DNA of 41,627 nt from CAZEIW01 sp964512305 (GTDB lineage: Bacteria; Pseudomonadota; Gammaproteobacteria; Burkholderiales; Burkholderiaceae_F): assembly GCA_964512305.1 (NCBI GenBank), contig CAZEIW010000232.1:1-41627 (forward strand), in the 5' to 3' direction. Of the stretch, positions 1-10,480 are shown one piece after another. Every line of letters starts with the position of its first letter. Positions within the stretch are counted from its first letter, which is position 1. A program made the translations under genes and the position numbers. The notes beneath the pieces were generated by a model that saw only the letters and a program-made list of their open reading frames with translations, made no database searches and was not told the DNA's origin.

Positions 1-664
1 CGAAGCGCCGGAACACGAACAGCAGGCCGAGCGCCGCGACGCCGAACGCCAGCGACAGCGCGTGCGTCAGGTCGAGGTTCGAGACGACCTGCCAGATGTC
101 GAGCAGGAAGTGCTCCGACTGGCGCGACGACATGCCCAGCAGCGTCGGCAGCTGCGACAGCCCGATGATGATGGCCGCCGCGTTGATGAAGCCCATCAGG
201 ACCGGGTGCGACAGGAAGTTCAGCAGCACGCCCGCGCGCAGCAGCCCGAGCACGATCTGCAGCACGCCCGAGATCAGGGCCAGGCCGATCACGAAGGCGA
301 TATAGGGATCGGTGCCGCGGATCGCCAGCGGCGCGACGCTCGCCGCCGTCAGCAGCGAGGTCATCGCGACCGGCCCGGTCGACAGCTGGGCCGAGGATCC
401 GAACAGCGCGCCGACGATCGTCGGCAGCAGCGCCGCGTAAAGGCCGTAGTACGGCGGCACGCCGGCCAGCTGGGCGTACGCGAGCGACTGCGGAATCGCG
501 ACCAGCGACACGGTGACGCCCGCCATCAGGTCGTCGCGGAAGGTGTCCGACTTCAGGCCGGCGCGTTCGACCAATCGCTTTGCGAGACCCGCGCCCCAAC
601 GCCTCCATCGGCTCCGATCCGCAGAGGGGAGCGTGGTGCCGGTCGGTGTCTTGAGGACTGACAC
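1..664 (-). CDS. SulP-family anion (sulfate) transporter, N-terminal part, cut by window edge
   Basis: Inner-membrane SulP/SLC26 transporter of inorganic anions such as sulfate. About 221 codons are present and the C-terminal half, including any STAS domain, lies outside the window. The reading frame gives the N-terminal SulP signature: a short basic segment, then DDLMAGVTVSLVAIPQSLAYAQLAGVPPYYGLYAALLP (written here only as the region around residues 40-75), followed by an SAQLSTGPVA-type stretch and several hydrophobic helices. The start is taken as GTG at 664, preceded at suitable distance by GAGG. It lies 8 nt after the soeC stop, so it is probably the last gene of the soe operon. Context suggests export of the sulfate made by sulfite oxidation, but substrate and direction are inferred. 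Family assignment is secure. Confidence 0.85.
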   Translation of the reverse strand, partial: MSVLKTPTGTTLPSADRSRWRRWGAGLAKRLVERAGLKSDTFRDDLMAGVTVSLVAIPQSLAYAQLAGVPPYYGLYAALLPTIVGALFGSSAQLSTGPVAMTSLLTAASVAPLAIRGTDPYIAFVIGLALISGVLQIVLGLLRAGVLLNFLSHPVLMGFINAAAIIIGLSQLPTLLGMSSRQSEHFLLDIWQVVSNLDLTHALSLAFGVAALGLLFVFRRF

Positions 665-672
665 GGGCTGCC

Positions 673-1653
673 TCACGAAGTCGATGCGTAGTACAGATTC
701 TGCGGGTGGCGCGCGTCGGCGAAGAACACCCAGCGCTCGGCGAGCAGCCCGGCGAATTGCACCGGCGAAGCCAGCACCGCGAGCAGCATGGACGAGGTGG
801 CGGCCGACGCGAGCAGCATCGCGATCGGGACCACGAAACCGAGAGCGATGGCCGCCTGGCGGATCCGGCGCACGGTCGGCTGCGAAGCGCCGTGGAAGAA
901 CTCGCGCGTGTTGAACGAGCCTCCCATCGCTCCCTGGGACTTCTGCACGATCCGCGGGTGCTTGACGCCGATGGCCGACTGCAGGGTCGAACGCGGAAGC
1001 AGCCGCGCGTTGCGCACCAGCGTGGCCGCGCGCGCGACCGCGGCCAGCGCCGTGATCACGAGCGACCACGCGCCCAGGAATCCGACCAGCCCGGGTGCCG
1101 CGGCGAGCGCCAGCGCCGTGGCCAGCGTGAAGCCCGAGGCGCCGCCGAGCAGGATGAAATTGGCCAGGGTCAGCGGCGTGTGCCATTCGCGCAGCATCGG
1201 CAGGCAGGCATAGATCATCGCCGTGCAGACGAACAGCGCGAACGCAAGCAGCGCCCCGAGGAGGCCCAGGATCACCGTGCCATCGACCGGCACGCCCGAG
1301 GCGAGCGTGGCCAGCACCGGCTTGAAGCCGCTCCACTGCGCCGCGCCGTACAGCAGCACCACGCCCATCATCGCCGGCAGTGCGATCACCTCGCGCGACA
1401 GCCACGACGTGCGCCATTGCGTGGCCGCGCGCCAGGCGCGCTCCGGATGACCCAGGTGGAGGAACGACGCCGCCAGGCCCGCCGCGAGCAGCGCCTCCGC
1501 GACCACGCTGCCGACGGCGTAGAACGACTGCGGGTCGCTCGGCGGCAGCAGGCCGACCAACGTGTAGGCCTGCACCGTGACCACGGCCAGGAAAAGCCCC
1601 TGGCCGGCGCCGATCAGAGTCGTCAGGAAAATCACAGAGAAGGACGGGCGCAC
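673..1653 (-). CDS. soeC: Sulfite dehydrogenase membrane anchor SoeC (DmsC/NrfD-like)
   Basis: 326-residue polytopic membrane protein with about eight hydrophobic helices and no haem-binding CXXCH, resembling the DmsC-type anchor subunits of complex iron-sulfur molybdoenzymes. It should pass electrons from the iron-sulfur subunit to the quinone pool. The His/Pro-containing segment FLHLGHPERAWRA near residue 65 and the charged loop around residues 215-250 are typical of DmsC-like anchors. The start is GTG at 1653, with AAGGA eight bases upstream. It is third in soeA-soeB-soeC, separated from soeB by 120 bp containing a palindromic repeat. The specific name SoeC rests on the neighbouring dsr genes and the lack of a Tat signal on SoeA; a different DMSO-reductase-family anchor is possible. 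Confidence 0.78.
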   Translation of the reverse strand: MRPSFSVIFLTTLIGAGQGLFLAVVTVQAYTLVGLLPPSDPQSFYAVGSVVAEALLAAGLAASFLHLGHPERAWRAATQWRTSWLSREVIALPAMMGVVLLYGAAQWSGFKPVLATLASGVPVDGTVILGLLGALLAFALFVCTAMIYACLPMLREWHTPLTLANFILLGGASGFTLATALALAAAPGLVGFLGAWSLVITALAAVARAATLVRNARLLPRSTLQSAIGVKHPRIVQKSQGAMGGSFNTREFFHGASQPTVRRIRQAAIALGFVVPIAMLLASAATSSMLLAVLASPVQFAGLLAERWVFFADARHPQNLYYASTS

Positions 1654-1696
1654 GTGCTAATCCTTCGGGAAACGGTCGCAGACCGTTTCCCGGTGA

Positions 1697-1732
1697 CCCT
1701 TTCCCCTCTCCCTCGAGGGAGAGGGGAAAGGG
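1697..1732. repeat. 36-bp perfect palindrome, copy 1 of CCCTCTCCC repeat family
   Basis: A perfect inverted repeat without a loop, centred on CTCGAG and built of CCCTTTCCCCTCTCCCTC and its complement. It is followed by GGGGTGAGGG, the same tail seen at 30357-30474. It lies in the soeB-soeC gap and could form an RNA hairpin that stabilises soeAB mRNA or reduces soeC expression. No T-run follows, so it is not a classical terminator. Confidence 0.8.
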
Positions 1733-1773
1733 GTGAGGGTGCGGATGGGGCTCCGAACGTCACTCACTTGCAC

Positions 1774-2505
1774 TCAATACCCCGTCGCGTCTTCCAGCGT
1801 CGGCTCCGACTCGCCCGGAGTGGGCAGCTGCGCGTCGAGCTTGCGCGGGTTGTCGGCACGGATCAGCTCGTCGGCGTGGATGCGCAGCCGGTTCTTGCGG
1901 CGGGGCAGGTAGTGGTTGGCCGGGCGCGTGTTCCACTCCGGCATCAGCTGGTAACCGCCGCCCTCCCGGATCGCATTCGACACTTCGGAGTCGGGATCGT
2001 CGATATCGCCGAACAGCCGCGCCGAAGTCGGACACGCCTTGACGCACGCCGGCCGGCGGTCCGCGGCGGGCAGCGAGGCGTCATGGATCCGGTCGACACA
2101 CAGCGTGCATTTCTTCATCACCTTGCCGTGCTCGTCGAACTCGCGCGCGCCGTACGGACAGGCCCAGGAGCAGTACTTGCACCCGATGCACCGGTCGTAG
2201 TCGACCAGCACGATGCCGTCCTCCTTGCGCTTGTAGGAGGCGCCGGTCGGGCACACCGGCACGCAGGGCGGGTCCTCGCAGTGCAGGCAGGACTTGGGCA
2301 GGTGCAGCGTCTCGGTCAGCGGGAACTCGCCGATCTCGAAGGTCTGTACGCGATTGAAGAACGTTCCGGTCGGGTCGGCGCCGTAGGGGTTGAAATCGGC
2401 CAGCGGGCCGGCCGCGCCGGAAGTGTTCCACTCCTTGCAGCTCGTCACGCAGGCGTGGCAGCCGACGCAGACGTTCAGGTCGATCACCAGCGCGAGCTGC
2501 GTCAT
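1774..2505 (-). CDS. soeB: Sulfite dehydrogenase iron-sulfur subunit SoeB, four [4Fe-4S] ferredoxin
   Basis: 243-residue cytoplasmic electron-transfer subunit. The sequence shows four cysteine clusters: CVGCHACVTSC at residues 13-23, CLHCEDPPCVPVCP near 92, CIGCKYCSWACP near 125 and CTLCVDR with CVKACP near 150-180. This is the usual 16-cysteine, four-cluster arrangement of DmsB/PsrB/SoeB. No signal peptide is present. The ATG at 2505 overlaps the soeA stop by 4 nt (ATGA), which implies translational coupling. It would carry electrons from the molybdenum subunit to the SoeC anchor. The C-terminal 50 residues are basic and proline-rich beyond the last cluster. The fold is certain and the substrate follows from context. 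Confidence 0.85.
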   Translation of the reverse strand: MTQLALVIDLNVCVGCHACVTSCKEWNTSGAAGPLADFNPYGADPTGTFFNRVQTFEIGEFPLTETLHLPKSCLHCEDPPCVPVCPTGASYKRKEDGIVLVDYDRCIGCKYCSWACPYGAREFDEHGKVMKKCTLCVDRIHDASLPAADRRPACVKACPTSARLFGDIDDPDSEVSNAIREGGGYQLMPEWNTRPANHYLPRRKNRLRIHADELIRADNPRKLDAQLPTPGESEPTLEDATGY

Positions 2506-5399
2506 CGGGCATCCTTCGCGCCGCCGATGAACGCGAGCATGCGGCGTGCCGCCTTCATGCCGGGATAGGTCTTCATCGGCTCGAATTGAGGCTCGGTGCG
2601 GCGCGGCTCGCCGGCGCCGGCCTTGCGGATTCGCACCCGCACGTCGTACCACGCGGCCTGGCCGGTGACGGGGTCGGAATTGGACACGAGGTTGCCGTCG
2701 CGCAGCCGCAGTTCCTCGCGGATCAGATGGTTGAGCAGGAAGCCGCGCTGCGATTCGTTGGCGTCCGGCGCGAGGCTCCAGGCGCCCGCAGCCTTGCCGA
2801 TCGCGTTCCAGGTCCAGACCGTGCCCGGCTCGACCGCTTCGGACAGCCGCGCCTGGCAGCGCACCGCTCCCCAGGCGGACTCGATCCAGATCCAGTCGTC
2901 GTCCTCGATCGCCAGCGCGCGCGCGGTGCTGGCGTTGACGATCAGGTGGTTGTGCGCGTGGATCTGCCGCAGCCAGGCGTTCTGCGAATCCCACGAGTGG
3001 TACATCGCCATCGGCCGTTGCGTGATCGCGGACAGCGGATAGGCCTGCCGGTCGACGGCCCCGCTCTCGAGCGGTTCGTAGTAGAACGGCAGCGGATCGA
3101 AGTAGGTCTCGACGCGGCGCGCCAGGTGCTGCGGCGGCTTGCGCGAGATGCCCTTGCCTTGCGCCGCGAGCCGGAACTTCTGCAGCACCTCCGAGTACAG
3201 GTGGATCAGGATGGGCTCGGCGTAGCGCGTGATCCTGTTGCGCCGCGACCATTCCAGGTAGCCGAGGTTCCAGTTGCGCATGTACTGGTAGCTTCGCGGC
3301 AGCTCGTAGCGGAACACGCAGCCGTTCTGCTGGTACATCTCCCACTGGCGGGGGTTGGGCTCCCCGACCAGCGACTTCTCTCCACCCTTGCCGCGCCAGC
3401 CGGCCAGAAAGCCGATGCCCGCGCCCGGCTCCGGCTCCCAGTTGACGATGAAATCGCGGTAGTCGCGGTACTTTCGGGTGCCGTCGGCGCGGACGAACGT
3501 GGGCAGCTTCAACCGTGCGCCGAGCTCGATCAGCACCTCCTGAAACGGCCGGCACTGGCCGGCAGGCGGCAGCACCGGGATGCGCACCGAATCGACCGGG
3601 CCGTCGAACTCCGAGATCGGCCGGTCGAGCATGGACATCACATCGTGACGCTCGAGATAGGTGGTGTCGGGCAGGATCAGGTCGGCGAAGGCCGTCATCT
3701 CCGACTGGAATGCGTCCGCGACCACCAGAAACGGGATCTTGTATTCGCCGTTGTCGTGGCGGTCGGCGAGCATCTCGCGCACGCCGGTGGTGTTCATCGA
3801 CGAGTTCCAGGCCATGTTGGCCATGAACACCAGCAGCGTGTCGATCGGGTACGGGTCGCCGCGCCATGCGTTGGTGATCGCGTTGTGCATCAGCCCGTGC
3901 ACCGACAGCGGGTATTCCCAGGAAAACGCCTTGTCGATGCGTACCGGGCTGCCGTCGTCGTTGACGAACAGGTCGTCGGGGTCCGACGGCCAACCGAGCG
4001 CCAGGCCGTCGAGCGGCCGGTTCGGCTGCACGGCGCGCGCGTCGTTGGGCGTACGCGCGCACGGCGGAATCGGCCGCGGAAACGGCGCCTTGTGGCGGAA
4101 ACCCCCAGGCCGGTCGATCGTGCCCAGCACACTCATCAGGATGCCGAGCGCGCGGATGGTCTGGAAACCGTTGGAGTGCGCAGCCAGCCCGCGCATCGCG
4201 TGGAAGGCGACGGGGTTGCCTGTGACGGTCTCGTGCTCGACGCCCCAGGCGTCGGTCCAGGGGATCGGCAGCTCGATCCGCTGGTCGCGCGCGGTGACGC
4301 CCATCTCGTGCGCTAGGCGCCGGATCGTCGCGGTGTCGATGCCGGTGATCTGCGCCGCCCACTCGGGTGTGTAGTCGCGCACCCGCTCCTGCAGCAGCTG
4401 GAAGGCCGGCTTGACCGGCGTGCCATCGGGCAGGCGAAACTCGCCCAGCAGGAAGGGATCGGCGCCGGGGGCATGCGACAGCACCGCGCGGTTGGTGTTG
4501 CGGTCCCACCAGAGCTTGTTCTGGGGGTCGTAGCATGCTTCCTGTTGAGGCACCTCGGTGCGCACGAACATGCCGAACTCGTCGCTCGCCGGGTCGCAGT
4601 TCACCAGCTCGCCGCCGTTGGTGTATCGGACCAGGAAATCCCGGTCGTACAGGCCGCGCTCGAGGATCTCGTGGATCACGGCGAGCAGGAAGGCGCCGTC
4701 GGTGCCGGGCCGGATCGGCACCCATTCGTCGGCGATCGCCGAATAGCCGGTGCGCACCGGATTGATCGAGATGAAACGGCCGCCGTCGCGCTTGAGGCGC
4801 GAAATCGCGATCTTCAGCGGATTCGAATGGTGGTCTTCCGCGGTGCCGATCATCACGAAGAGCTTCGCCCGCTCCAGGTCCGGCCCGCCGAACTCCCAGA
4901 AGGAGCCGCCGATGGTGTAGATGAGTCCCGCGGCCATGTTGACCGAGCACAACCCGCCGTGGGCGGCGTAATTGGGAGTGCCGAACTGGCGCGCGAACAG
5001 CCCGGTCAGCGCCTGCATCTGGTCGCGGCCGGTGAACAGGGCGAACTTCTTCGGATCGGTCGCGCGGATCGCCGACAACCGCCGCTCGAGCAGGTCGAAC
5101 GCCTGCTCCCAACCGATCTCGACGAAGTCGCCCGCGCCGCGATCGGCGCCCGGCTTGCGCATCAGGGGTCGCGTCAGCCGCGCCGGCGAGTACTGCTTCA
5201 TGATGCCGGAGGAACCCTTGGCGCAGATCACGCCGCGATTGACCGGGTGGTCGGGGTTGCCGTCGATGTAGCGGACCTCGCCGTTGCGCAGGTGCACGCG
5301 GATGCCGCACCGGCAGGCGCACATGTAGCAGGTCGTCGTGCGGACTTCGCTTTCGGCGCCGGGAAGCGGGGACGAGATCGGGTCGTGCAGCGGAGGCAT
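2502..5399 (-). CDS. soeA: Sulfite dehydrogenase molybdopterin subunit SoeA
   Basis: 965-residue molybdo-bis-guanine-dinucleotide oxidoreductase of the DMSO reductase family. The N-terminal [4Fe-4S] site is C24-x2-C27-x3-C31 and C59, followed by the molybdopterin oxidoreductase domain and, from about residue 830, the dinucleotide-binding domain (HNHLIVNASTARALAIEDDDWIWI region). There is no twin-arginine signal, so the enzyme should face the cytoplasm as SoeABC does, unlike the exported PsrA/PhsA. In purple and colourless sulfur oxidisers SoeABC oxidises cytoplasmic sulfite, the Dsr product, to sulfate and reduces quinone. ATG at 5399 is chosen because it begins just ahead of the conserved cysteine motif; its Shine-Dalgarno is weak. 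No aprAB is present in the window, which fits Soe as the sulfite route. A different sulfur or arsenic oxyanion substrate cannot be excluded. Confidence 0.8.
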   Translation of the reverse strand: MPPLHDPISSPLPGAESEVRTTTCYMCACRCGIRVHLRNGEVRYIDGNPDHPVNRGVICAKGSSGIMKQYSPARLTRPLMRKPGADRGAGDFVEIGWEQAFDLLERRLSAIRATDPKKFALFTGRDQMQALTGLFARQFGTPNYAAHGGLCSVNMAAGLIYTIGGSFWEFGGPDLERAKLFVMIGTAEDHHSNPLKIAISRLKRDGGRFISINPVRTGYSAIADEWVPIRPGTDGAFLLAVIHEILERGLYDRDFLVRYTNGGELVNCDPASDEFGMFVRTEVPQQEACYDPQNKLWWDRNTNRAVLSHAPGADPFLLGEFRLPDGTPVKPAFQLLQERVRDYTPEWAAQITGIDTATIRRLAHEMGVTARDQRIELPIPWTDAWGVEHETVTGNPVAFHAMRGLAAHSNGFQTIRALGILMSVLGTIDRPGGFRHKAPFPRPIPPCARTPNDARAVQPNRPLDGLALGWPSDPDDLFVNDDGSPVRIDKAFSWEYPLSVHGLMHNAITNAWRGDPYPIDTLLVFMANMAWNSSMNTTGVREMLADRHDNGEYKIPFLVVADAFQSEMTAFADLILPDTTYLERHDVMSMLDRPISEFDGPVDSVRIPVLPPAGQCRPFQEVLIELGARLKLPTFVRADGTRKYRDYRDFIVNWEPEPGAGIGFLAGWRGKGGEKSLVGEPNPRQWEMYQQNGCVFRYELPRSYQYMRNWNLGYLEWSRRNRITRYAEPILIHLYSEVLQKFRLAAQGKGISRKPPQHLARRVETYFDPLPFYYEPLESGAVDRQAYPLSAITQRPMAMYHSWDSQNAWLRQIHAHNHLIVNASTARALAIEDDDWIWIESAWGAVRCQARLSEAVEPGTVWTWNAIGKAAGAWSLAPDANESQRGFLLNHLIREELRLRDGNLVSNSDPVTGQAAWYDVRVRIRKAGAGEPRRTEPQFEPMKTYPGMKAARRMLAFIGGAKDAR

Positions 5400-5513
5400 C
5401 GGGTTCTTGGGGGCGTGACGGCGCCCCGCCCGTGCCGGGCGCACGGCGGGACAGCCTCCATTAGGCGCAACCGCCCCCCACGCTGTCTATCACCGGGGCG
5501 GGGAGGAAACTCT

Positions 5514-5527
5514 TACCCACTTGGGTA
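5514..5527. promoter_or_regulatory. TACCCA-CT-TGGGTA inverted repeat upstream of soeA (candidate response-regulator site)
   Basis: A perfect 6-2-6 dyad in the 136-bp gap between hynL and soeA. Each half resembles the NarL heptamer TACYYMT with one mismatch. A NarL-like regulator is encoded at 11853-12545 and a related TACCC...GGGTA site lies between dsrA and sqr. The dyad is seen; its role is inferred. It is close to the hynL stop codon, so it could also be a short transcriptional hairpin. Confidence 0.4.
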
Positions 5528-5535
5528 GGGAGCTC

Positions 5536-7265
<1,730 letters not shown>

Positions 7266-7269
<4 letters not shown>

Positions 7270-8576
7270 CCGATGACCTCCCTATCGGCCGCCGCGCCAG
7301 GCTGCCGGTCTTCCATCGTCCCGTCGTCCAGGTATTCGGCGATCAGCTCGGTCAGCCCGAGCACCTCGACGCCGGACTTGTAGTGTTCGATGCCCTCCTC
7401 GAGCGTGATGCGGCAGTTGGCGCACGCGGTCACGACGGTGCGGGTCCCGGTGCGCTCGATCTGCTCCTGCTTGCGCTTGAATGCCCTGAGCTTGAGCGGC
7501 TCGGCGCGTTCGTTCGCCGAGATCCCGCCCCCGCCGCCGCAGCACCAGTTCCAGGTGCCGTGGTCCTCCATCTCGCGCACCTCGGCCGCGACCATGCCGA
7601 GCAGGCGGCGCGGCTGCTCGACCACGGCGCCGCGGCGCGCGATCTGGCACGGGTCGTGGTAGGTGACGGCGCCCTCGCGCCGCCCGCGCGTGCGCAACCT
7701 GCCCTCGGCCCGCAGCTCGTCGAGCACTTCAAGGACGTGCTTGACCTCGAAGCGAAACTGCCTGCCGACCAGGTTCGGCCCCTCCCACCTGATCGCCGTG
7801 AACGCGTGCCCGCATTCGGGACTGATCACCGCGGCGACGCCGAGCGCCTCGGCCGCGCGGACGACCCGCGCGACGATTTCGCGCGCGATGTCGCTCGATC
7901 CGATCTGAATGCCGCTGTTGGTGGCTTCGAACGCCTGCTCCGACAGGGTCCAGGCGACGCCGGCGCGGTGGAAGATCCGCGTCAGCGCCGACAGGTATTC
8001 GGGGTAGTTGATGATCTCCATCGACGACATGATCACCAGGTACTGCGCGCCGTGCCGGTCGACCGGAACCGTCAGTCCGGTCTCCTGCTGCACGTGCCTG
8101 ATCTGCGCGGCCACCGCGTGCCACTTGACGCCCATCGGGCTGCCCACCGTCAGGCTGCGCTTCGACGCCTCAACCAGGCCGTGCGGCGCGTGACCCGCGG
8201 CCGCCATGCCCTCGCGCAGCTTGCGCACCATGTAGGTGATGTCGTTGCCGACCGGGCAGACCAGCGAACAGCGGGCGCACAGCGAGCAGCTGTCGTAGAC
8301 CAGCGGGCTCCACTCGGCCAGCATCCGGTCGGTGACCGGCGGCGCGAGGCGCGCCATTTTCGCCAGCCGGCCCGCCAGCGTCGCTTCCCGGAACCAGACG
8401 CGGCGCAGCGGTTCGAGCTTGTGGATCGGCGTGTAGCGAGGGTCCCCGGTTTCCGTGTAGAACATGCAGGCCTGCGCGCACAGACCGCAATGCACGCAGC
8501 TCGCGAAGAAGCTCGCCACCGGCGCATCGAGCACCTCCTTCAACGCGTTGTAGCCGCGCTCGAAGCTCGCGCTCAT
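7266..8576 (-). CDS. isp2: Isp2, DsrK/HdrD-like iron-sulfur protein of the hydrogenase complex
   Basis: 436-residue cytoplasmic iron-sulfur protein. It has two ferredoxin-type motifs, CVHCGLCAQAC near residue 30 and CSLCARCSLVCP near residue 95. Two CCG domains of the heterodisulfide-reductase type follow, with ECGH near 260, WCCGGGGG near 345 and CANC near 390. The sequence is visibly related to DsrK in the same window (CVHCGACTDKC, WCCGGGGG). ATG at 8576 has GGGAGGG upstream, and the gene overlaps hynL by 4 nt. In Isp-type hydrogenases it works with Isp1 in electron transfer between HynSL and the quinone pool or a thiol/disulfide partner. The natural partner of the CCG-bound cluster is not established by sequence. 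Confidence 0.9.
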
Positions 8577-8601
8577 CGGGATCACCCTCCCCGGTGCCTG
8601 C

Positions 8602-9267
8602 TCACGCGGCCACCCCGCGGCGGCCGAACGCCTTGCCGGTGTACCAGCGGGCAAGGAACGACGTCAGCGCGTGCGTGAGCCTGGTGAACGGCAGCAGCGC
8701 GAGCAGCAACTCGGCGCTCAACACATGCAGCGCCAGCATCAGCGTGTAGTCGAGCAGCAGGTGGTGCAGCGCCAGGTAGCCGGTCAGCAGCGGCAGGAAA
8801 CTGAGACCCCAGGCCAGGTAGTCGCCTGCATCGGACAGCAGGCGCTTGACCCGGTCGATGAGCCGGTCGGCCAGCAGCAGCGCGAGCGCGCCCATGCTGG
8901 CGAGCGCCAGCGCGTCGACCAGCGGGCTCGGCAGCCCGGGCCATCCGATACCCAGTGCGGCGCGCGCGATCTCGACGTGCGGCACGAACAGCAGAAGCAC
9001 GGCGAACCACCCGAGGTGGAAGACGTAGCCGCCGACCACGGTGAGCGGGGCTTGCCTCAGCATTCCAGGCGCCGGCGCGAAGCGTGAAAGCACGGTCCTG
9101 GCGCCCGACCCCGGCGAACCGGCTCGCGCGGGCGCGAGGTCGGTCTTGCGGCCGAGGGAGAGGATCTCGAAGCCGCGCAGCACGAGGCCGAACACGCACA
9201 CTGCGACCGCCGCCGAGAATCCGGGCCCGCGCGCCCAGATCAGAAGTTCGATCGGGTTCACGCTCAT
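8602..9267 (-). CDS. isp1: Isp1, DsrM/NarI-like b-type cytochrome of the hydrogenase complex
   Basis: 221-residue integral membrane protein with about five transmembrane helices. Histidines occur in hydrophobic stretches (VFHLGWF near residue 82, YLALHHLL near 165, LALHVLS near 180), consistent with haem b ligands as in DsrM and NarI. ATG at 9267 overlaps the hynS stop (ATGA) and a 25-nt gap precedes isp2. It should anchor the hydrogenase and connect periplasmic HynS to quinone and cytoplasmic Isp2. Its C-terminal FTRLTHALTSF segment corresponds in position and character to FSKLMHAPALF of DsrM encoded at 21856-22605. Confidence 0.87.
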   Translation of the reverse strand: MSVNPIELLIWARGPGFSAAVAVCVFGLVLRGFEILSLGRKTDLAPARAGSPGSGARTVLSRFAPAPGMLRQAPLTVVGGYVFHLGWFAVLLLFVPHVEIARAALGIGWPGLPSPLVDALALASMGALALLLADRLIDRVKRLLSDAGDYLAWGLSFLPLLTGYLALHHLLLDYTLMLALHVLSAELLLALLPFTRLTHALTSFLARWYTGKAFGRRGVAA

Positions 9268-10346
9268 CGGCTCCGCTCCAGGTCGTCCGCTCCGACCTCC
9301 ACGTGCTCGGCCTTCGCGCGGCGCTTCATCCGGCGATTGGCTGCGAGCACCGCCGCGCCGGCTGCCGCGCCCGCGACCGCCGCGATCCCGGCGACCCGCA
9401 CCCAGTCCTGGGTCGGTGCCGGCAACGGGCGGTAGACGCCGCCGAGATCCCAGAACTGCGGCTCGGAGCAGCCGATGCATCCGTGACCGGACTGGATCGG
9501 GAAGCTCACGCCCTGGTTCCACTTCACGGTCGCGCATGCGTTGCGGGTCACCGGCCCTTTGCAGCCGAGCTTGAACAGGCACCAACCCTTGCGCGCGCCC
9601 TCGTCGTCGAAGGTCTCGGCGAACAGGCCGCGATCGTAGAAAGGCCGCCGGTAGCAGCGATCGTGGATCGTTTCGCCGTAAAACGCCCTGGGCCGGCCGA
9701 GCGAATCGAGCTCCGGCAGCCGGCCGAAGGTCAGGAAGTGCGCCAGCACGCCAGTGATCACGACCGGAATCGGCGGACAGCCCGGCACGTTGACAACGGG
9801 CCGGCCGGTGAGGACCTTGTCGACGGCCACCGCACCGGTCGGATTGGGCCGCGCCTGCGGCAGGCCTCCGAACGCGGCGCAGCTTCCGACGGCGATCACC
9901 GCTGCGGCACCGGCCGCCGCCTGCAGCAGCAGGTCGCGATTGGCGACTCCGGCGATCGTCGAATAGCCGGGATTGCCCAGGGGCACCGAGCCATCGACGA
10001 CGAGCAGGTGCCCGCCCGGCGCCATCGCGCGCTCGCGCGCCTGCTCGGCCGCCTCTCCGCTGGCCGCCTGCAGCGTGTGGTGGTAGTCGAGCGACAGTGC
10101 CTCGAAGATCAGGCTTTCGAGCGTCGGTGCATGCGACCGCGTCAGCGATTCGGTGCAGCCCGTGCACTCCTGGAACGACAGCCAGATCACTGATGGGCGG
10201 GCGCGGCCGAGCGCGGCGGCTATCGCCGGGGCGGCCGAAGGCGGAAGGGCAAGCGCCGACGCCAGTGCCGCGCAGTAGCCCAGAAAGCGGCGGCGGTCGA
10301 CGCCCAGATCGCGCAGTCTCTGTTCGAGCGGCCGTATCGCGTTCAT
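9264..10346 (-). CDS. hynS: [NiFe] hydrogenase small subunit HynS with Tat signal and C-terminal anchor
   Basis: 360-residue iron-sulfur subunit. Residues 17-23 (DRRRFLG) followed by a hydrophobic stretch form a twin-arginine signal, so the HynSL dimer is exported folded. The proximal cluster motif is ECTGCTES, followed by GSCAAFGG and VNVPGCPP. The C-terminal cysteines (CLFKLGCKGP, CATVKWN, GHGCIGCSEP) bind the medial and distal clusters. A hydrophobic segment around residues 315-335 then a basic tail probably anchors it in the membrane. The proximal motif is CTGC, not the six-cysteine CTCC form of oxygen-tolerant group 1d enzymes, so oxygen sensitivity is expected. ATG at 10346 is preferred over upstream codons because it gives a normal Tat signal and has GAGGGGGG upstream. 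It is first in the hydrogenase operon and divergent from the sensor kinase. Confidence 0.93.
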   Translation of the reverse strand: MNAIRPLEQRLRDLGVDRRRFLGYCAALASALALPPSAAPAIAAALGRARPSVIWLSFQECTGCTESLTRSHAPTLESLIFEALSLDYHHTLQAASGEAAEQARERAMAPGGHLLVVDGSVPLGNPGYSTIAGVANRDLLLQAAAGAAAVIAVGSCAAFGGLPQARPNPTGAVAVDKVLTGRPVVNVPGCPPIPVVITGVLAHFLTFGRLPELDSLGRPRAFYGETIHDRCYRRPFYDRGLFAETFDDEGARKGWCLFKLGCKGPVTRNACATVKWNQGVSFPIQSGHGCIGCSEPQFWDLGGVYRPLPAPTQDWVRVAGIAAVAGAAAGAAVLAANRRMKRRAKAEHVEVGADDLERSR

Positions 10347-10480
10347 CTCGCCCCCCTCACGCAGGCCCGACGCGAACCGGAACCCGACCCGGTGGATGCT
10401 GCAGTGCACTCCCGCGTCACCGCTCGATGCTGCGTCGCAAAAATATTAGAAAAGAGTAATACACGAGCCCGCAAGGGTTA

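Noticed and set aside
706..2568. Long plus-strand open frame across soeC and soeB
   Set aside because: Arg/Gln-rich translation with no motif, antisense to well-supported genes; a high-GC shadow frame.
2502..5399. soeA as polysulfide/thiosulfate reductase PsrA/PhsA or formate dehydrogenase
   Set aside because: No Tat signal, so not an exported PsrA/PhsA; the DmsC-like anchor and dsr context fit SoeABC better, although substrate is not proven.
5399..5444. Longer soeA start at GTG 5444
   Set aside because: Adds a basic nonconserved stretch without a Tat motif; the shorter ATG start places the cysteine motif at the usual distance.
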